Part shown: positions 38,363 through 51,700 of the stretch, in pieces | Numbering within the stretch: position 1 is the first letter of the stretch | Layout of the letters: each line of letters begins with the position of its first letter | Assembly: GCA_949752795.1 (NCBI GenBank) | Contig: OX457058.1 | Coordinates: 170,440,223 to 170,504,222 of the forward strand | DNA length: 64,000 nt | Origin: Hyperoodon ampullatus | Taxonomy: Eukaryota; Chordata; Mammalia; Artiodactyla; Ziphiidae | Direction: 5' to 3' | The notes under the pieces: model-generated | Seen by the model: only the letters and a program-made list of their open reading frames with translations | Databases searched by the model: none | Told to the model about the DNA's origin: nothing | Translations under genes and position numbers: made by a program

Positions 38363-39027
38363 GTTCCTTAAAAAACTAAAAATAGAACTACCATCTGATA
38401 CAGCAATCCCACTCCTGGGCATATATCCAGAGAAAACGATAATGCAAAAAGATACACGCACCCCAATGTTCATTGCAGCACAGTTTACAATAGCCAAGAA
38501 GACACGGAAGCAACCTAAATGTCCACCAACAGAGGAATGGATAAAGAAGATGTGGTACATATATAAAATGGAATATTACTCAGCCATAAAAAAGAATGAA
38601 ATAATGCTATTTGCAGCAACGTGGATGGACCTAGAGATTATCATACTAAGTAAGTCAGACAGAGAAAGACAAATATCACATGATATCACTCATATGTGGA
38701 ATCTAATTTTTTAAAAAATGATATAAATGAACTTATTTACAAAACAGAGACAGACTCACAGATTTCAAAAAAAAAACTTACCAGAGGGGAAACATGACGG
38801 GGAGGGATAAATTAGGAACTTGGGATTAACATACACACACTACTATATAGAAAATAGATAACAAACAAGGACCCTGCACAGGGAACTCTATATAGTATAA
38901 TAACCTATATGGGAAAGGAATCTGAAAAAGAATGAATATATGTATATGTATAACTGAATCACTGTGTTGTACACCTGAAACTAACACAGTATTTTAAACC
39001 AACTATACTCCAATAAAAAATTTTTTT
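38363..39027 (+). mobile_element. 5'-truncated LINE-1 3' end with 12-bp target-site duplication
   Basis: The ORF2 C-terminal frame (38361-38714, [15 protein letters not shown] and [18 protein letters not shown]) is followed by a diverged 3' UTR ending in a CCAATAAAAAA tail. AAAGCATTAAAT occurs at 38351-38362 and 39028-39039. It is older than the copy at 18.8 kb by substitution load. Confidence 0.88.
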
Positions 39028-39211
39028 AAAGCATTAAATAGGAAGGGAAGATTTTCACTCCTTACTTACACCATCCTCTATAGTTTAAAATTTTACACGG
39101 GCATGAATGGTTTATGGAATCCTAAAACAAGAAAGAAAAAAAAATAGAAATGAATGAATACTTGTGTTTTCCTATGGGACAGATTTGGGTATAGAGATAG
39201 AGATAGGGATA

Positions 39212-39846
39212 CAGGCACACCTGGTTTAACTGTGGCAACCCTGCATTGAGCAAGTCTATTGGTGCCATTTTTCCAACAGCATTTTCTCACTTCACAGCTC
39301 TGTGCCACATTTTGGCAGTTCTAGTAGTACTTCAAACATTTTCATTATTATTATATTTGTTATGGTGACTGTGGTCAGTGATCTTTCATGTTACTCTTGT
39401 CATTGTTTGCGGGCACCAAGAACTGTGCCCACAGAAGACGGTAAACTTGACCAATAAATGATGTGTGTGTTCTGACCCCTCCACCAACCAGCTACTCCCC
39501 CATCTCCCTCCTTCTCCTCGAGTCTCCTATTCTCTGAGATACAACAGTCTTGAAATTAGGCCAATTAATAACCCTACAGTGGTTACCCTTTAAGTGTTTA
39601 AGTGAAAGAAGAGTCGCATGTTTCTTACTTTAAGTCAAAAGCTAGAAATGATTAAGCTTTGTAAGGAAGGCATGCGGAAACTGAGACAGACATAACGCTA
39701 TTGAACACTTAGCAGACTATAGTATAGTGTAAACATAGCTTTTATATGCACTGGGAAACCAAAAAATTCATGTGACTCCCTTTACTGTGATATTCAGTCA
39801 TTGTGGTGGCCTGGAACGAAACCCAAGATATCTCTCTGTAAGCCTG
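39212..39846 (+). mobile_element. Tigger1-like DNA transposon, internally deleted
   Basis: The left end CAGGCACACCTGGTTT and the right end ATATCTCTCTGTAAGCCTG fit Tigger1 inverted repeats, with a TA at 39210-39211 and a similar TA two bases beyond the right end. Inside, 39540-39690 retains the start of the transposase region (AAGTGAAAGAAGAGTCGCAT, AAAAGCTAGAAATGATTAAG). It then jumps to the 3' terminal region (GCACTGGGAAACCAAAAAAT), so most of the transposase gene is lost. Confidence 0.8.
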
Positions 39847-39850
39847 CATA

Positions 39851-41496
39851 GATAGATATAGATATACAGATAGAGATATGATAGAGAGAGAGATGAAATA
39901 GATATGGATACAGATTTTCACTCCCTCACCACTTCCTGTTATAAATTCACTGTCTTTAAAAGCTAGGAGCCCTTCCCAAGTGACCCACAGAACTGTGTGT
40001 GTCCTAAGCCGTGAAGAGAGCCATCACCAATTTAAGGCACAATCAACCTCATTAGCCTGATCCGGTGACATCTTTGTCTCAGGGAGGACACTGGGAGCGT
40101 CATTCCAAGGGGAAGAAAAGCTGGGGATCAGCCCCTGTTAATGCGCACTGTCCCACTGTCCCACTAAAGCCCCGCTAATCCGGCCCTGCAGCCCCGATCC
40201 CAGGATTCAGCCCCTCTCTTGTGGCCCCCGGGCTCCCTCACTGCAGCCTCTTTCAATTCCACCTGCACATCCTTCGTGTGGTATGTGGTCCCCTTGGTAA
40301 AGGCTTTAAAAGTCGCGAGTGTTTAAAACCTTTATTAATCCTGAAGTCTTTCCTGACTCCATCTCTTTCCCTTCCCAGGTAGAATAACAATGAAGGGGAT
40401 GACAGAGCAGCCAGCACGGGCTGGGCATGTGTCCTGCTCAGGCGCTGGGCTAAGGGCTCTCTATATATGTATAGGCAGCATCCAGTTAGGTCCTGGGCAC
40501 CCCCTGGAGCAGCCGGTATCAGTAGGCTTAGGGCACAGATACAGAAACCGAGGCAGGGCCAGGGCTCCCAGGGAAGGCTGCATGCCCCCTTGGCTCCCCA
40601 GGTCCCCTGCTGGGCCCTGCACCAACCGCTCACTCCACATTGGTCACTGTCTCCACGGAATTCATGCTTCAGAGTCTGTCTCCTGCCTTGGCTGGAGCTC
40701 TGCCCTGTTCATCTTTGTATCCCCAGCTCCTAGCAAAGGACAAAGAAAGTGAGGGCATGATGCAGGGTCCCGAGAACAAGGCTGAACGGGGGCAGGAGTG
40801 GGCAGCCCCGTGGGATGGAACAGCAGCAATGATGGTCAAGACAAGAAGTGGTCACTTTTCATCCTGGACCTTCGTCCCAGTGTTGGCTAAAAATAGTGCT
40901 GTCCCCATGGGGACTCTGCGTTCACACAGCCCTCAGTGGAGTCTTAAGTGGACCTGGTGCAGGAATGTCAATCCAGGCTTCACCATGGGCTGCCTGAGTG
41001 CCTCTCACACCCAGAATCTTCCATCTGGCTGGCCTGTTCCCCGCCCTCATGGAAGGCAGGAGCAGGCTACTGACCCATGCACCCAACTCACAGCACCTTC
41101 CTGAACCTCTGGCCCCAGTGCACCCCACACCCAGTTTGCAGAGCTCTTCCAGTTGACTTGGCCCTGGACTGAAGACCCAAGTCTCGATCGTGGCTTCTCC
41201 TCCCCTCCTGACCTGAGGCTCAGGATCCCTTCTTGGCCCTGTCTGCTCAGCCCCCTCTCCTGGTGCTCTGGGCACGCCTGGGAGGCCCCTGTCCTGGACC
41301 CTGAGCTCAGCTGCCCCTGCCTCACAGATGCAGCCAGTTACAGTGAGGTCCTGGACCTGCCCCTTCTCCCCGAGCCTCCGTTCTTCATCTGGAACATTCC
41401 TCGCTCTATCTCATCCACTATCACCAGCATTAAATGGGAAAATGCCTCACTCATACTTGCTGAGCAGTCCAGGGTGGATGGTTTGTTTTTTTTTTC
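39851..41496. other. Gene-free stretch
   Basis: Moderately GC-rich from 40400. Open frames of 90-160 codons on both strands overlap each other and show no domains. No transposon recognised apart from GATA/GAGATA-like simple sequence at 39849-39910. Confidence 0.55.
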
Positions 41497-41513
41497 AAGA
41501 AAGACCATGTTCC

Positions 41514-41724
41514 AGGCTTCCCTGGTGGCGCAGAGGTTGAGAGTCCGCCTGCTGATGCAGGGAACACGGGTTCGTGCCCCGGTCCGGGAGGATCCCACAT
41601 GCCGCGGAGCAGCTGGGCCCGTGAGCCATGGCCGCTGAGCCTGCGCGTCCGGAGCCTGTGCTCCGCAACGGGAGAGGCCACAGCAGTGAGAGGCCCGCGT
41701 ACCGCAAAAAAAAAAAAAGAAAGA
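41514..41724 (+). mobile_element. CHR-type SINE, short form
   Basis: Exact 17-bp duplication AAGAAAGACCATGTTCC at 41497-41513 and 41725-41741. The tail is A then GAAA repeats. Confidence 0.94.
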
Positions 41725-41741
41725 AAGAAAGACCATGTTCC

Positions 41742-42929
41742 TATAGCTTACATTTGACCTCCCAGATGTTCTATCGTGGGTCTAGAAACAGAATACTTAG
41801 ATGCAATATTCCACAGGCAGAAGTATGAACTGTTATCAACATCATATTCTCCCACTTCACTTCCAATTCATTTGAAGAGTCCACTCAGCCCTCCCTCTCG
41901 GAGGGAAAAGGGGAAAAAAAGTTGCTTTTGTGCTTCCAAGATTGCTGTCCTTTGCCCTGGAAAGAACAAAGCCACGTGAGTTACTGACTCTGCTTTTATG
42001 CCGGAGGCAACCACACCTCTGAGAGGTGAAAAGCTCGCCTGTGTCACCAGCCTCACTGGGCCTGGGAAGCAGGGCTAAGCAGCCTGGCTCTCCATCCCCA
42101 GACGAGGGTTATTCCCACCACTTTGTCCTGCTCTGCCTGCTAAAGCACTTTTAGTGCCTCTGTCGGCAGTCACGTAATTTGGACCAAATGCAGACCAACC
42201 CCTCAGGACAGCAAAGAAAGAGACGGCCTCAACCATTCAACTAAAGGGGATCGCAGTGACCAAAAATCGCTCATTTCCAGTGAGGAAGCAAACAAAAACA
42301 AAAGCAAACTGGAGCGCATTCTGTCATTCTGGCAACAGATGCTTCTGGGGATAACCGTGTGTGAGAGGCTGCTGCATTCTGGATCTCTTCATCTTTGCTC
42401 TGCAAACAAGCCACTCTTCACAAAAGGCGAAGGCATCTAGATTTCCAGTGGCAGTGATGAGAATGCCCCACGCACTGGGAAGAATGAGCATCCTTGAAGT
42501 CAACCCCACTTCACAGCAAAGAGACACACCCACTCTTCATAGCCAGTTCTTTGGCTGGCTGGTGGTCACCTCCATCCCATGAAGATGCTGGTCAATATCC
42601 AAATGACCCCTCTACTTGGAAGCCCTCAGCTCGGCTTGGCCTGGAAACCGTTGCTACGTGTGGGGAAGGTTTTTCCCTCAAGTACTGAACGTAATAGCAG
42701 GCAGTGAGAAGGCTGCGTGGGCCAGCGGATGTCCCCGTGGAGCTGGCTTTTGGATTGCTGAAGACAGCAATTTATCTGGCCAGGCCTGCAACCTTCCAAA
42801 GAGAGATGAAGAAGCTGCTGGATGGGGAAAAGCAGATCTTTTTTGGAGTAAAAGGAAGGGTAACAGCGCCCGAGCTGGGTGTTCAAGGTTCCTCTCTGAA
42901 CGAACAGAGGTAAGGAAAAGGGCTAGGGG
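41742..42929. other. Gene-free unique-looking stretch
   Basis: No repeat recognised. 42115-42330 and 42600-42900 look like unique sequence. A 148-codon frame at 42616-43062 runs into a MIR and is probably chance. Confidence 0.5.
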
Positions 42930-43120
42930 AGAAACACAGCCCCTGGAGTCAGATAGATGTGGTTTCCTGGTGCCTCTCAGACACTTCCTAGCTGGGAGAT
43001 CTCCCCTTTCTGAGCCTCAAGCTCCTCATCAATCAAATGGAACAAATAATCACCCCCGCTGATAGGGGGAGGGTAAAGTAAGGCCTGAACATATAGTGTA
43101 TAAATGCCCAGCATGGTCCC
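42930..43120 (+). mobile_element. MIR SINE
   Basis: CCTGGAGTCAGATAGATGTG ... TTTCTGAGCCTCAAGCTCCT: MIR 5' and core region, diverged. Confidence 0.68.
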
Positions 43121-43224
43121 TGCACTGCTTTCAATGTTCAGTGTGTGGGGCTCTTCTAGTAGAATTATTAAGCAGAGACCCATGAAGATCTTAATGAAAT
43201 GTCTACAGATGGCAGAAGCTCTGA

Positions 43225-43335
43225 TGGGCAGTATTGATTAATAAAACTGGGAAGATGTATGAATATATATAACTAAATCATTTTGCTATACACCTGAAAC
43301 TAACACAACATTGTAAATTAACGATACTCCAATAC
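43225..43335 (+). mobile_element. Short LINE-1 3' terminal fragment
   Basis: The segment with ACACCTGAAACTAACACAAC and ACGATACTCCAAT matches the terminal 3' UTR motif of the L1 copy at 38.4-39.0 kb. Only about 100 bases are present. Confidence 0.7.
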
Positions 43336-44174
43336 ACAAACAGAGTTGATGTAACAAACCCCAGCACAGATGAGGAAGCGGTAGTTCTCTGGAGTTTGTA
43401 GCAAGAGGATTTTATCTCGATGAACATACAAGGGTCTGTGAAGGATGATCATAATGCCTTTGGGTCCCCTGGTGACCTCCAAAGATCCAAACAGCTGGTC
43501 GCACTGCATGAGCCCAATCATTCAGCAAAAATCCAAATTCTGTAGCCGCTTCCGGTCTGTCTGCTACTCACTCTGCAGCTGGTGCTGCCTCCAGGGCAGG
43601 AAAGTGGAGGGAAAGGCAGACATGCACGCAGCAGCCTCCACCACACAGCAGGGCCCAGCAAGAACAACCTCAAGACGGTGGTGAAAGGTATGTACTCATT
43701 TATTCACTCACTCACCCACTCTTTCTACAGAGGTCTCTACGTCCTAATATTAGAAGTAACAACTATGTAACTAGTTCGTATGCTCTTTAATCTCCAAACA
43801 GCCTCCCTGATACATAGTAGATGCTTAATAAATACCTGTTGAACTGAACTGAACTTAGAGAAGGGGAAACTGAAGCCCAGAGAGGCGGGAGTCTTACCCA
43901 CGCTCACAAAGGGACCAGAATGCCAAGCCTCCATAAAGCCCGGTCACATTCTCTTGCCACACCAAGGCTCTGGGTCTGAGGCCAGTGTCTATTTCCCTGC
44001 TCACCTGACTGCCTCCTGAGCAGCTGCTGGAAGATGATAGGATTTTCAAGAGGCAATACTATGGGGAAAAGAGGTATCCTTGGCAGAGGAAGCAGCATGG
44101 ACGGATGCTCCGAGGCACACGTAGGGGCCAGGCCAGCCCGACTGCCTGGGTACTGGCCTTTCTACTCCCTTCTT

Positions 44175-44525
44175 TTTAATTAATTAGTTTATTTATTTAT
44201 TTTTGGCTACACTGGGTCTTCGTTGCTGTGCGTGGGCTTTCTCTAGTTGTGGCGAGCGGGGGCTACTCTCCGTTGCGGTGCACGGGCTTCTCATTGCAGT
44301 GGCTTCTCTTGTTGTGGAGCACGGGCTCTAGGCACACGGGCTTCAGTAGTTGTGGAGCGCGGGCTCAGTAGTTGCAGCTCCCGGGCTCTAGAGCGCAGGC
44401 TCAGTAGTTGTGGCGCACGGGCTTAGTTGCTCCGCGGCATGTGGGATCTTCCCAGACCGGGGCTTGAACCCGTGTCCCCTGCATTGGCAGGCGGATTCTT
44501 AACCACTGCGCCACCAGGGACGTCC
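44175..44525 (-). mobile_element. CHR-type SINE, long form
   Basis: Antisense copy. Duplication TCTACTCCCTTCTT / TCTACTCCCGTCTT at 44161-44174 and 44526-44539, one mismatch. Confidence 0.93.
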
Positions 44526-44819
44526 TCTACTCCCGTCTTGAAGGTCACACGCTCAACCCCCTGGGCTTCAAAGTACTTCCCTCTACACGTCATCCTGTAA
44601 TGCTTTCAGAAGAAAGATAATGAAAATTTCCTAACTTCCAAAGAGCGCTCACAGTTTTCCTTGCTGCCTTCTCACAGATCCTAAAATTAAACGGAACACT
44701 GAAATGCTCCAGCCAGGGGGATGGGAAAGAACAAGGCCCCACCCCCTTACTAAGTATCATTACCAACAAGTGTAGAAGGAGTTGGATTTGGGGACATCAT
44801 TGCAGGGCAAAGCAGGATA

Positions 44820-45275
44820 TTAATGTCCTAGGGTTGCTGCAGTAAGTGACTGCAAACTTGGTGGCTTCCAGCAATGGACGTGTATTATCTTCCAGCTCTA
44901 GAGGCCAGAAGTCCAAAACTGATAGGTTGGCAGGGCCAAGGCACCTCTGAAAGCTCTAGGGGAGGATCCTCCCTGCTTCTTCTCGCTCCCGGGGGCTGCA
45001 GGTGTCCATGGCTTGTGGCAGCATCAGCCCAACGTGCCTCCGCTTCACAGAACCTTCCCCATGGTGTGTCTTCTCCCCTTCCTCAAATCCCCCTTTCCTT
45101 TCACTTATGAGGATGCCCGTCATGGGACTTAGGGCCCACCCTAAATCTAGCATGATCTCTTGAGATCCTTAGTTTAATTACATCTGCAAAGACCCTTTTT
45201 CCAAACAAGGGCACAATCACAGGTCCCGGGGGTTAGGACTTGGACATATCTTTTGGGGAACACAATACAACCCAA
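44820..45275 (-). mobile_element. MaLR-type LTR, antisense
   Basis: Read on the minus strand it has the GGGTTGTATTGTGTTCCCCA-like head and TCCTAACCCCCGGGACC. Its other end reads, on the plus strand, TTGCTGCAGTAAGTGACTGC and TGGTGGCTTCCAGCAATGG. An A-rich tract follows at 45284-45300. Confidence 0.7.
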
Positions 45276-45541
45276 TGCAGGGGGGAAAAAAAAAAAAAAA
45301 GGAGTCCAAATGCTTTTAAGGCCCTACACTTTCCACAGAGGATACAAGCTAAATGGCACACAAAGGCCTTCTAAGGGATGGCCAGTTCTGTGGCCTGCAT
45401 TGTCAGGGAGCCACCTAACACATGGCAGGGGCCACATGTCTTGGGCCATAACAGTGACAGGCCGGGTGAAAAACAGATACTTCCATGAAGCAGCCTGGAA
45501 GTGGGAGAGGCCAAAAAATAAGAGGTAAAGAATGTCAGAGC

Positions 45542-45749
45542 GGGCTTCCCTGGTGGCACCGTGGTTGAGAGTCCGCCTGCCGATGCAGGGGACACGGGTT
45601 CGTGCCCCGGTCCGGGAAGATCCCACGTGCCGCGGAGCGGCTGGGCCCGTGAGCCATGGCCGCTGAGCCTGCACGTCCGGAGCCTGTGCTCCGCAACGGG
45701 GGAGGCCACAACAGTGAGAGGCCCACGTACCGCAAAAGAAAAACAAAAA
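45542..45749 (+). mobile_element. CHR-type SINE, short form
   Basis: Exact 15-bp duplication AAAGAATGTCAGAGC at 45527-45541 and 45750-45764. Confidence 0.94.
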
Positions 45750-46959
45750 AAAGAATGTCAGAGCTGAGAGGCGGCCGGGGACATTGATCAACATGGGATC
45801 ACAGGACCTGTCACACAGCATGTTCACATCCGTCAAATCATGTGGGCCCTTCCACAACCCTGGCAGGTGGACAAGGCAGGATTAATGACTCTGCCTAACA
45901 GATGGGGAAACTGAGGTCCAGAGGTTGAGTGTGGTGGCCAATGGTCACCAAGCCAGGAGGTGGCAGAGGCCTACGTTCTGAGGCCGATCCAGTTCTCTCC
46001 CCATTCCTCCCACCCCCATGCTTAGTCCTAATTCGAAGCCTAACTCGGCAATCATCAGCATGAAAGAGACAAAGAGGGCTGAGCGGGGCTGGTGCTGCCG
46101 GGGCCCAGTTCACAGCAGCGAGCCTCTCTGCCGACACACTCCTGACCTCCTGACCTCCACCGCCCCGTGCCCAGCCCCGTTTCTCAGGCCTGAGAGCTGT
46201 CCTTCAACCCCCAGGAAGAGCAACGGGGAAGGTGTCGGGAAATCCTTGCCGCCTGTCCTCTGGCTTTGCGCTCCAGGGGGTCCCACCCTCTCTGCCCGGC
46301 CCTGAGCTCAGAGGAGGGTTTAGCTCCTGCCTGTCCCCAGAAGCACTTGCCCTGGGCCAGTCAGTTCCTTCCTCTGTCAAATGGGAAGAACAGTCCCTGC
46401 CATGGCCACATCCCCTGGTTGTTGCAGAGACAGGGAGTGAACAGTTGTGAAGGGGGTTCTAGAAGCTGTAAGTTGTCGCACGCACGCTTGGGCTAGTGCC
46501 CGTGGGTGAGGATTGGTGCCTACGGCCGGCTCGGGACTTGGAACTGGGGAATAGGGGGAGCCTTGATGTGTCAGCGGCCCAAGAATTATAGCATCTGGAA
46601 AAATCACTTTGATGAACTCGACTACCAGCCACAAATCAGTGTATTTTAAAACTCGTTCCAAAAAAAGGAAGGAAAAAAAAAAACAATCTTCTTTGCAGAA
46701 GGCCCTGAGTGAGATGTTTTTCTCTCCTTCTGTGATGGCAGATGGAGAGGACGCTGAGCAGATGCTGGTGAGATATGGCCCCGCAGGCATCTCTGGGCCA
46801 GAAAGGCCTGTGGCTGACGGTGGATGTGAATGCTGTCTTAGCATGACCCTGGTCATCGCCTTGACTATCTCCCGACACCCGGGAGGAGATAGAAGCCTAT
46901 TCCGCAGGTGAGTTTTAAATAGTGAACTGAACACTACGCAGTGCCAGACTGTGGATTCC

Positions 46960-47680
46960 CAGCAAGCCCCTACCTTCCACTCCTTCCATTCTCTGCCCAG
47001 CCAAACCCTCTCACTGGTGGCACCCTGCCTACCCACCTCCAAGCCTTTGATCAAGCTGTTCCCTCTTCCTGAAGGACTCTCCCCTTCTCCCCTGCCCATC
47101 ACCAGGTGCCTCAAACCACATAGCTCCAATAAGCCACCATGAGAAGTCTTCTAGGACCCCTCCTCCACCCAACCACAGGATGTCATGGGGTGCCCAGCAC
47201 CCTCCACCTCAGCACTGGTCAACTAGTATCGAATCAGCCTAATCCTCCTGCCTGAGGACAGACGCTGCTCCATTCCTGTTTGTGACCCAACTCAGCACAG
47301 GGCCCGGCACTTAGTAGGACTGGGAAGCGTTGGATGAATGGCTTGCACACAGGAACACTGGAGTGTGACAGCCAGACACCTTCCTCTCTGGTCTGAGCAG
47401 GCTGGCTTCCTTGCTGCCACCGTACCCGCCTGTCTTCATGCCTTTGCTCTGCCTGGCCAAATACTAACTGGTCTGCAACTCCCACTTCCTCCAGGAAGCC
47501 TTCCGGGGTTGCAGCCATCTTTCCTCTTGGTCTTCAAGTCAAAGTCACATAATCGAGCCCTTCTTGACATCCTGTTTCCTGTTGTCCTGAAGTTGTTTCT
47601 TGCACACACAGACTACAGCCCCAAGAGAGCAGCTCCCAGGCAGCAGGCACTGTATTGTGTTCTTCCATATGCTGCCTTAT
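46960..47680. mobile_element. L2-like old LINE fragments
   Basis: Motifs such as CACTTCCTCCAGGAAGCCTT and the AGCAGCTCCCAGGCAGCAGG type end suggest one or two L2 3' fragments. Weak, by-eye assignment. Confidence 0.45.
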
Positions 47681-47827
47681 AACCCGCCCCCCCTACCCCC
47701 ATCACAGGGGGCCTACTGTGCTAAGACCCCAGAGAAAGGAAACAAAGCATTAGGCAAACAGATGTAAACCCTGCCTCCATCCCTTATTGACAACAGACTC
47801 CATTTCTGGCTTAAACTCTAAACTCTA

Positions 47828-48070
47828 GACTGGCGAGAAGCAAACTTTTTCTATGAAAGACCAGACAGTTAATATTTTCCAGTTTGTAAGCCTTACTATC
47901 TCTACTGCAACTGTTCAACTCTGCCATTAAAAGGGGAAAGCAACTGTAGAAAACTCATAAATGAATGGGCATGGCTGTGTTCCAATAAAACTTTATTGAC
48001 AAAACAGGCAGTGGACCAGATTGGTCCTCTAGCTGTAGTTTGTCCACCCCAGCTTTGGAATATTACTTGA
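47828..48070. mobile_element. MER-type hAT nonautonomous element
   Basis: AGCAAACTTTTTCTATGAAA ... TTCCAATAAAACTTTATTGA ... TAGTTTGTCCACCCC is a common mammalian MITE-like repeat with complementary ends (GCAAACT/AGTTTGT). I am confident of the repeat but not of its family name. Confidence 0.65.
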
Positions 48071-48569
48071 GATGACATTGAAACCCCTCTCCACACAGAC
48101 AACATCAAACCACACCATAAAATATCCCAAACTCTGCCTCAACCCCTAGCTCCCTCCATCTCTGCAGAAGAACTGGTTTTCATCTCAGCATTTACCCCTG
48201 AAATCTGAAATCATAGCCTGTCTGCTTGGGCACTAAATGTGTCCCCCAACAGAACCAGCAACTCCAGGATACTCCAGTATCCTCAGCACCTAGAACAGTG
48301 CCTGGCACAGACAGGGCACCCTTTTAACGTTTGTGAACTTAATGGAGGCCATTATTATTATTATCATTGTTGAAAATCTTCAATGAATAATGTTTATGTG
48401 CTTGTATTTTTAATGCGTTGATATATTTACCATGACTCATCATGTTTGCAAAACCCCAGGTGATTTTCATGTGTTGCAGGAGATTATAATCCTTTCACAT
48501 TGGGAATGAGGGGGCTGACGCCGCCTGCTGGTGACCAGGCAGAGATTGGAGCCCAGACCTCTTGGTGGG

Positions 48570-48780
48570 TCCTTATTAAGGGAGGTAGCCTGGCAGTGTA
48601 GAGAGAGCACTGGACATGGAGTCTCAGATGCGACCTTACTTGAAAGAATGATGTCGTTTCACCTTCTGCAAAATGGAGACAATAACGACAACTTCACAGG
48701 GGCAGGAACGGGATTAAATAAGGTACAGATGATAAGGCACTCAGAACAGTGCTGGACACGGCAAAAGCCGTTGAAGTAGC
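48570..48780 (+). mobile_element. MIR SINE
   Basis: GCCTGGCAGTGTAGAGAGAG head, then TTCTGCAAAATGGAGACAAT and CACTCAGAACAGTGCTGG. Confidence 0.72.
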
Positions 48781-51700
48781 TGTCCTTATGTAACAAGATG
48801 ACAGCAAACACTTCCGCCCAGCTTCATAAGGCTTAGAAGGGATTAGATAAGGGTGTGATTATGAAACTGTTGATCCTCCCAAACATATGATGCATTTTTT
48901 TTTACCACACCCTCCTGGCACTGCAGAAAATATTTCCCTTCTTAAAAAAAACACAAAACAAAACCAGAAAACTACAATGCAAACCTCTTCCATGAAGACA
49001 GAAATCAACCATAAAGACCTATGATTTTTTCAGAGCTTTAATTGCAGTCAAGAAAAGGGTTAAGTTTCCATCCACTCACATTTGTATCAGAGTCCAGTTA
49101 CCGTACAGGCCAAAACTGAAACAAAACCAAGGGGGTTTCATCACACTAAGGCATGGGGTCTCCGTTTCAACCCATGCACGTCGGGAATCTTCTTGCAGCA
49201 GAAGCAGACATGAAATGAAAACAGCAACCCTGAAACAGAGGGAGCGTCACCCTGCTCCTGGCATCCTGCACCAGTGGAGGGGGGACACCTCTTTGAAGGT
49301 TTCAAGCATGGCAGGAATCATCATGCATGCCCAGATTATGGTTAGGATGGTGGGGGGGAGGGCGGCATCCACACACACACACAACTTTCCATCCTTGCCC
49401 ACTTCAGTAGAAAGTGATTCACTTGGTTTCAGATTTAAATATTTATTCCTCAAATACAAAACAATGTTGAACAGGCACATCCCCTAATGTCCCAGCCATC
49501 TGGCCTTCGGTCGGAACATCTTCAGATGAAACGAGCAGATGGGATTCCGACTTCACAGACTCCTGAGTCTTCTTAGCAGAGGGGGGAATCTTCCAAATGC
49601 TCTGGGTTTCCCTGTTTCTTGGAGAAGGGCAGTTTTATTTTTCTGGTCCCAGAGTTTGCACTTTGAGGATTTTCAAAGGAGGATTAGCCCGACTCCATCT
49701 GGAAAGAAGCATTGCTTGGTCTTGCCAGGCGATGTCAAGAATTTCTTTAGGACACGAACAAAACAGGCACAGTCACCGTGAGGCTGGCTGGTCAAACGTT
49801 AACTGGTGTGATTCAGACCACGCTGGCTGCAGGGCTGTCTCTGCAGTGAGCTCCTACCTGGCTGGCGCAGGCCCTCCCAAGCCCACAAGCTCCCCCTCTC
49901 AGGAGGGATGCCCTTGACAGCCTCCCCATCCTCTGTGGAGCCCTGCAGCCATGTGGGACCGCTGCCACTGTGCTGTGGATGACCTGTGGACACCGCACTT
50001 ACGACACTCTGTATTTCTCACTGTAGGCTCCTGGAAAACACAGGTCTTTTCTCCAAAGATTTCTTATTTTTTAGATATTTCTGTGCCCTCCCCCAAATTT
50101 TAAACCAGCTACCCTGTGTTAGCTCTGAGCGTGGTGGGGGTGGTGGTGGTGGTGGCAGTGGCCAGGAAAGAGCTCTCAGCCTTCCCCAGTTCCACACGGA
50201 GAATTTGTCCCCTGAACCTGCAGCGCTCCCTGGCAGGGTCAGCCTCACTGATCACGCAGCAGGGGTGAAGCATCTCCTGGGCTCGGCATCCTACAACTGG
50301 TAAATCGGGGAGGAAATGATACAGACACTTTGCAACTCTGTCCATCTCGGCTAAAGTTATCTCACTAATTATAGCTTCTATAAATCAGCTCAGGGTAAGG
50401 GAGGGCATGCAAACGCCCAGCTAAATGAAGTTCATCCGACTGAACCCAGCCACTTGATTTGGTCAGCAGACACCAGAGGACCTCAAAATTAGGAAAACAG
50501 AAGGTGTAAGTGGAACGAATGCCTAAGGAGAGGAGGAGGGGTTGGGAGAGGAATTCTTAAGATCTCTCTTCACTGATGCGTCCCAGGGCTGGACACTTGA
50601 GAACAAATGAGGGCTGCTGGAATCCAAAAATTATAGACCCACTTTAAAATACCACAACATGCCATAATTCATCCTGTTTGTTCTGTGGGTCGTTTGCACT
50701 GCAAAGACAATGGCTTTTTACCTTGCCCAGATTTAAAACCCAGCTGTGACAAACAGAGGTCTTCCATGTTGTCACATGGCTCAAGGGACAGACCTCAGGG
50801 ATACCCCATGTCCCACCGACAAGTGAGAAACCCTCACAACCAAAAGACCCAGCCCGATCCATGTCTCCCAGAACTTTCAAGGAGCTTTGCACTGGATGCT
50901 GTGTTTGGTTTTCATTTTCCTTCTGAAAAACTTCAAGGTCATTTCACAAAACTTGGAAATCAAATCCAAATCCACTCCCAGTTCCCCCCTTCTTTACTGT
51001 CAATCGCCATGTCCTAAACCTCTTAAGCAGAATGCAATCCATTATACCTTATCAGATACTTCCTTGTCTTAAATCCATGGCAATCACATTTAATTTCGTT
51101 AGAGTTTGTGTCCTGTGGTCATGCATAAACTCCTAAGCCAGCAACAATTAAAAACAAGGTGCATTCCCGAATTTCTAATTCCAATCTACTTAGGCAGAGC
51201 ATTAGCCAGCCGATTTGAGGGTGGTTTTTCAAAACACACAATAATAAATGTGTCAGACACTCTGCTGGGTTCTTCTATTATCTCTAATCCTCTACCCAAG
51301 CCCATTTTGCAGGTGAAGAAGGAACCTCTCCCAGGTCACTTGACAAGCCCACAGCCTTATCCAGATGGAGGCTTGGACCAGTGTGACTTAAGGGACAGCC
51401 ACCCAGCTGTCCACTCGCCACCTCATGTTGCCCTGCCCTCCTTGGGCTGGAATTCCATCTTCGTACAGGTGAAAGTTAGCATCTGTTTCACTTAAAGAGG
51501 TGACTGATTGGATGTGCAATGAACAAAGGAGCGTTCATTTGGGGAACCCTAGGTGACAGACGCAGGGATCTTTGGGTGGGGGACTTGGTGCCTGAACTAT
51601 TTTACTGAAAACCTCGTACAATTCAGAAACAGCATGCCCTGTCACCCCTACCTCTCAGCCCCCGTTTTCTCCCACATGCCAAGAAATGAAAAGAGGAATC

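Noticed and set aside
46377..47129. 250-codon open frame on the minus strand
   Set aside because: Crosses L2-like repeat and low-complexity sequence and overlaps several open frames on the other strand; no recognisable protein.
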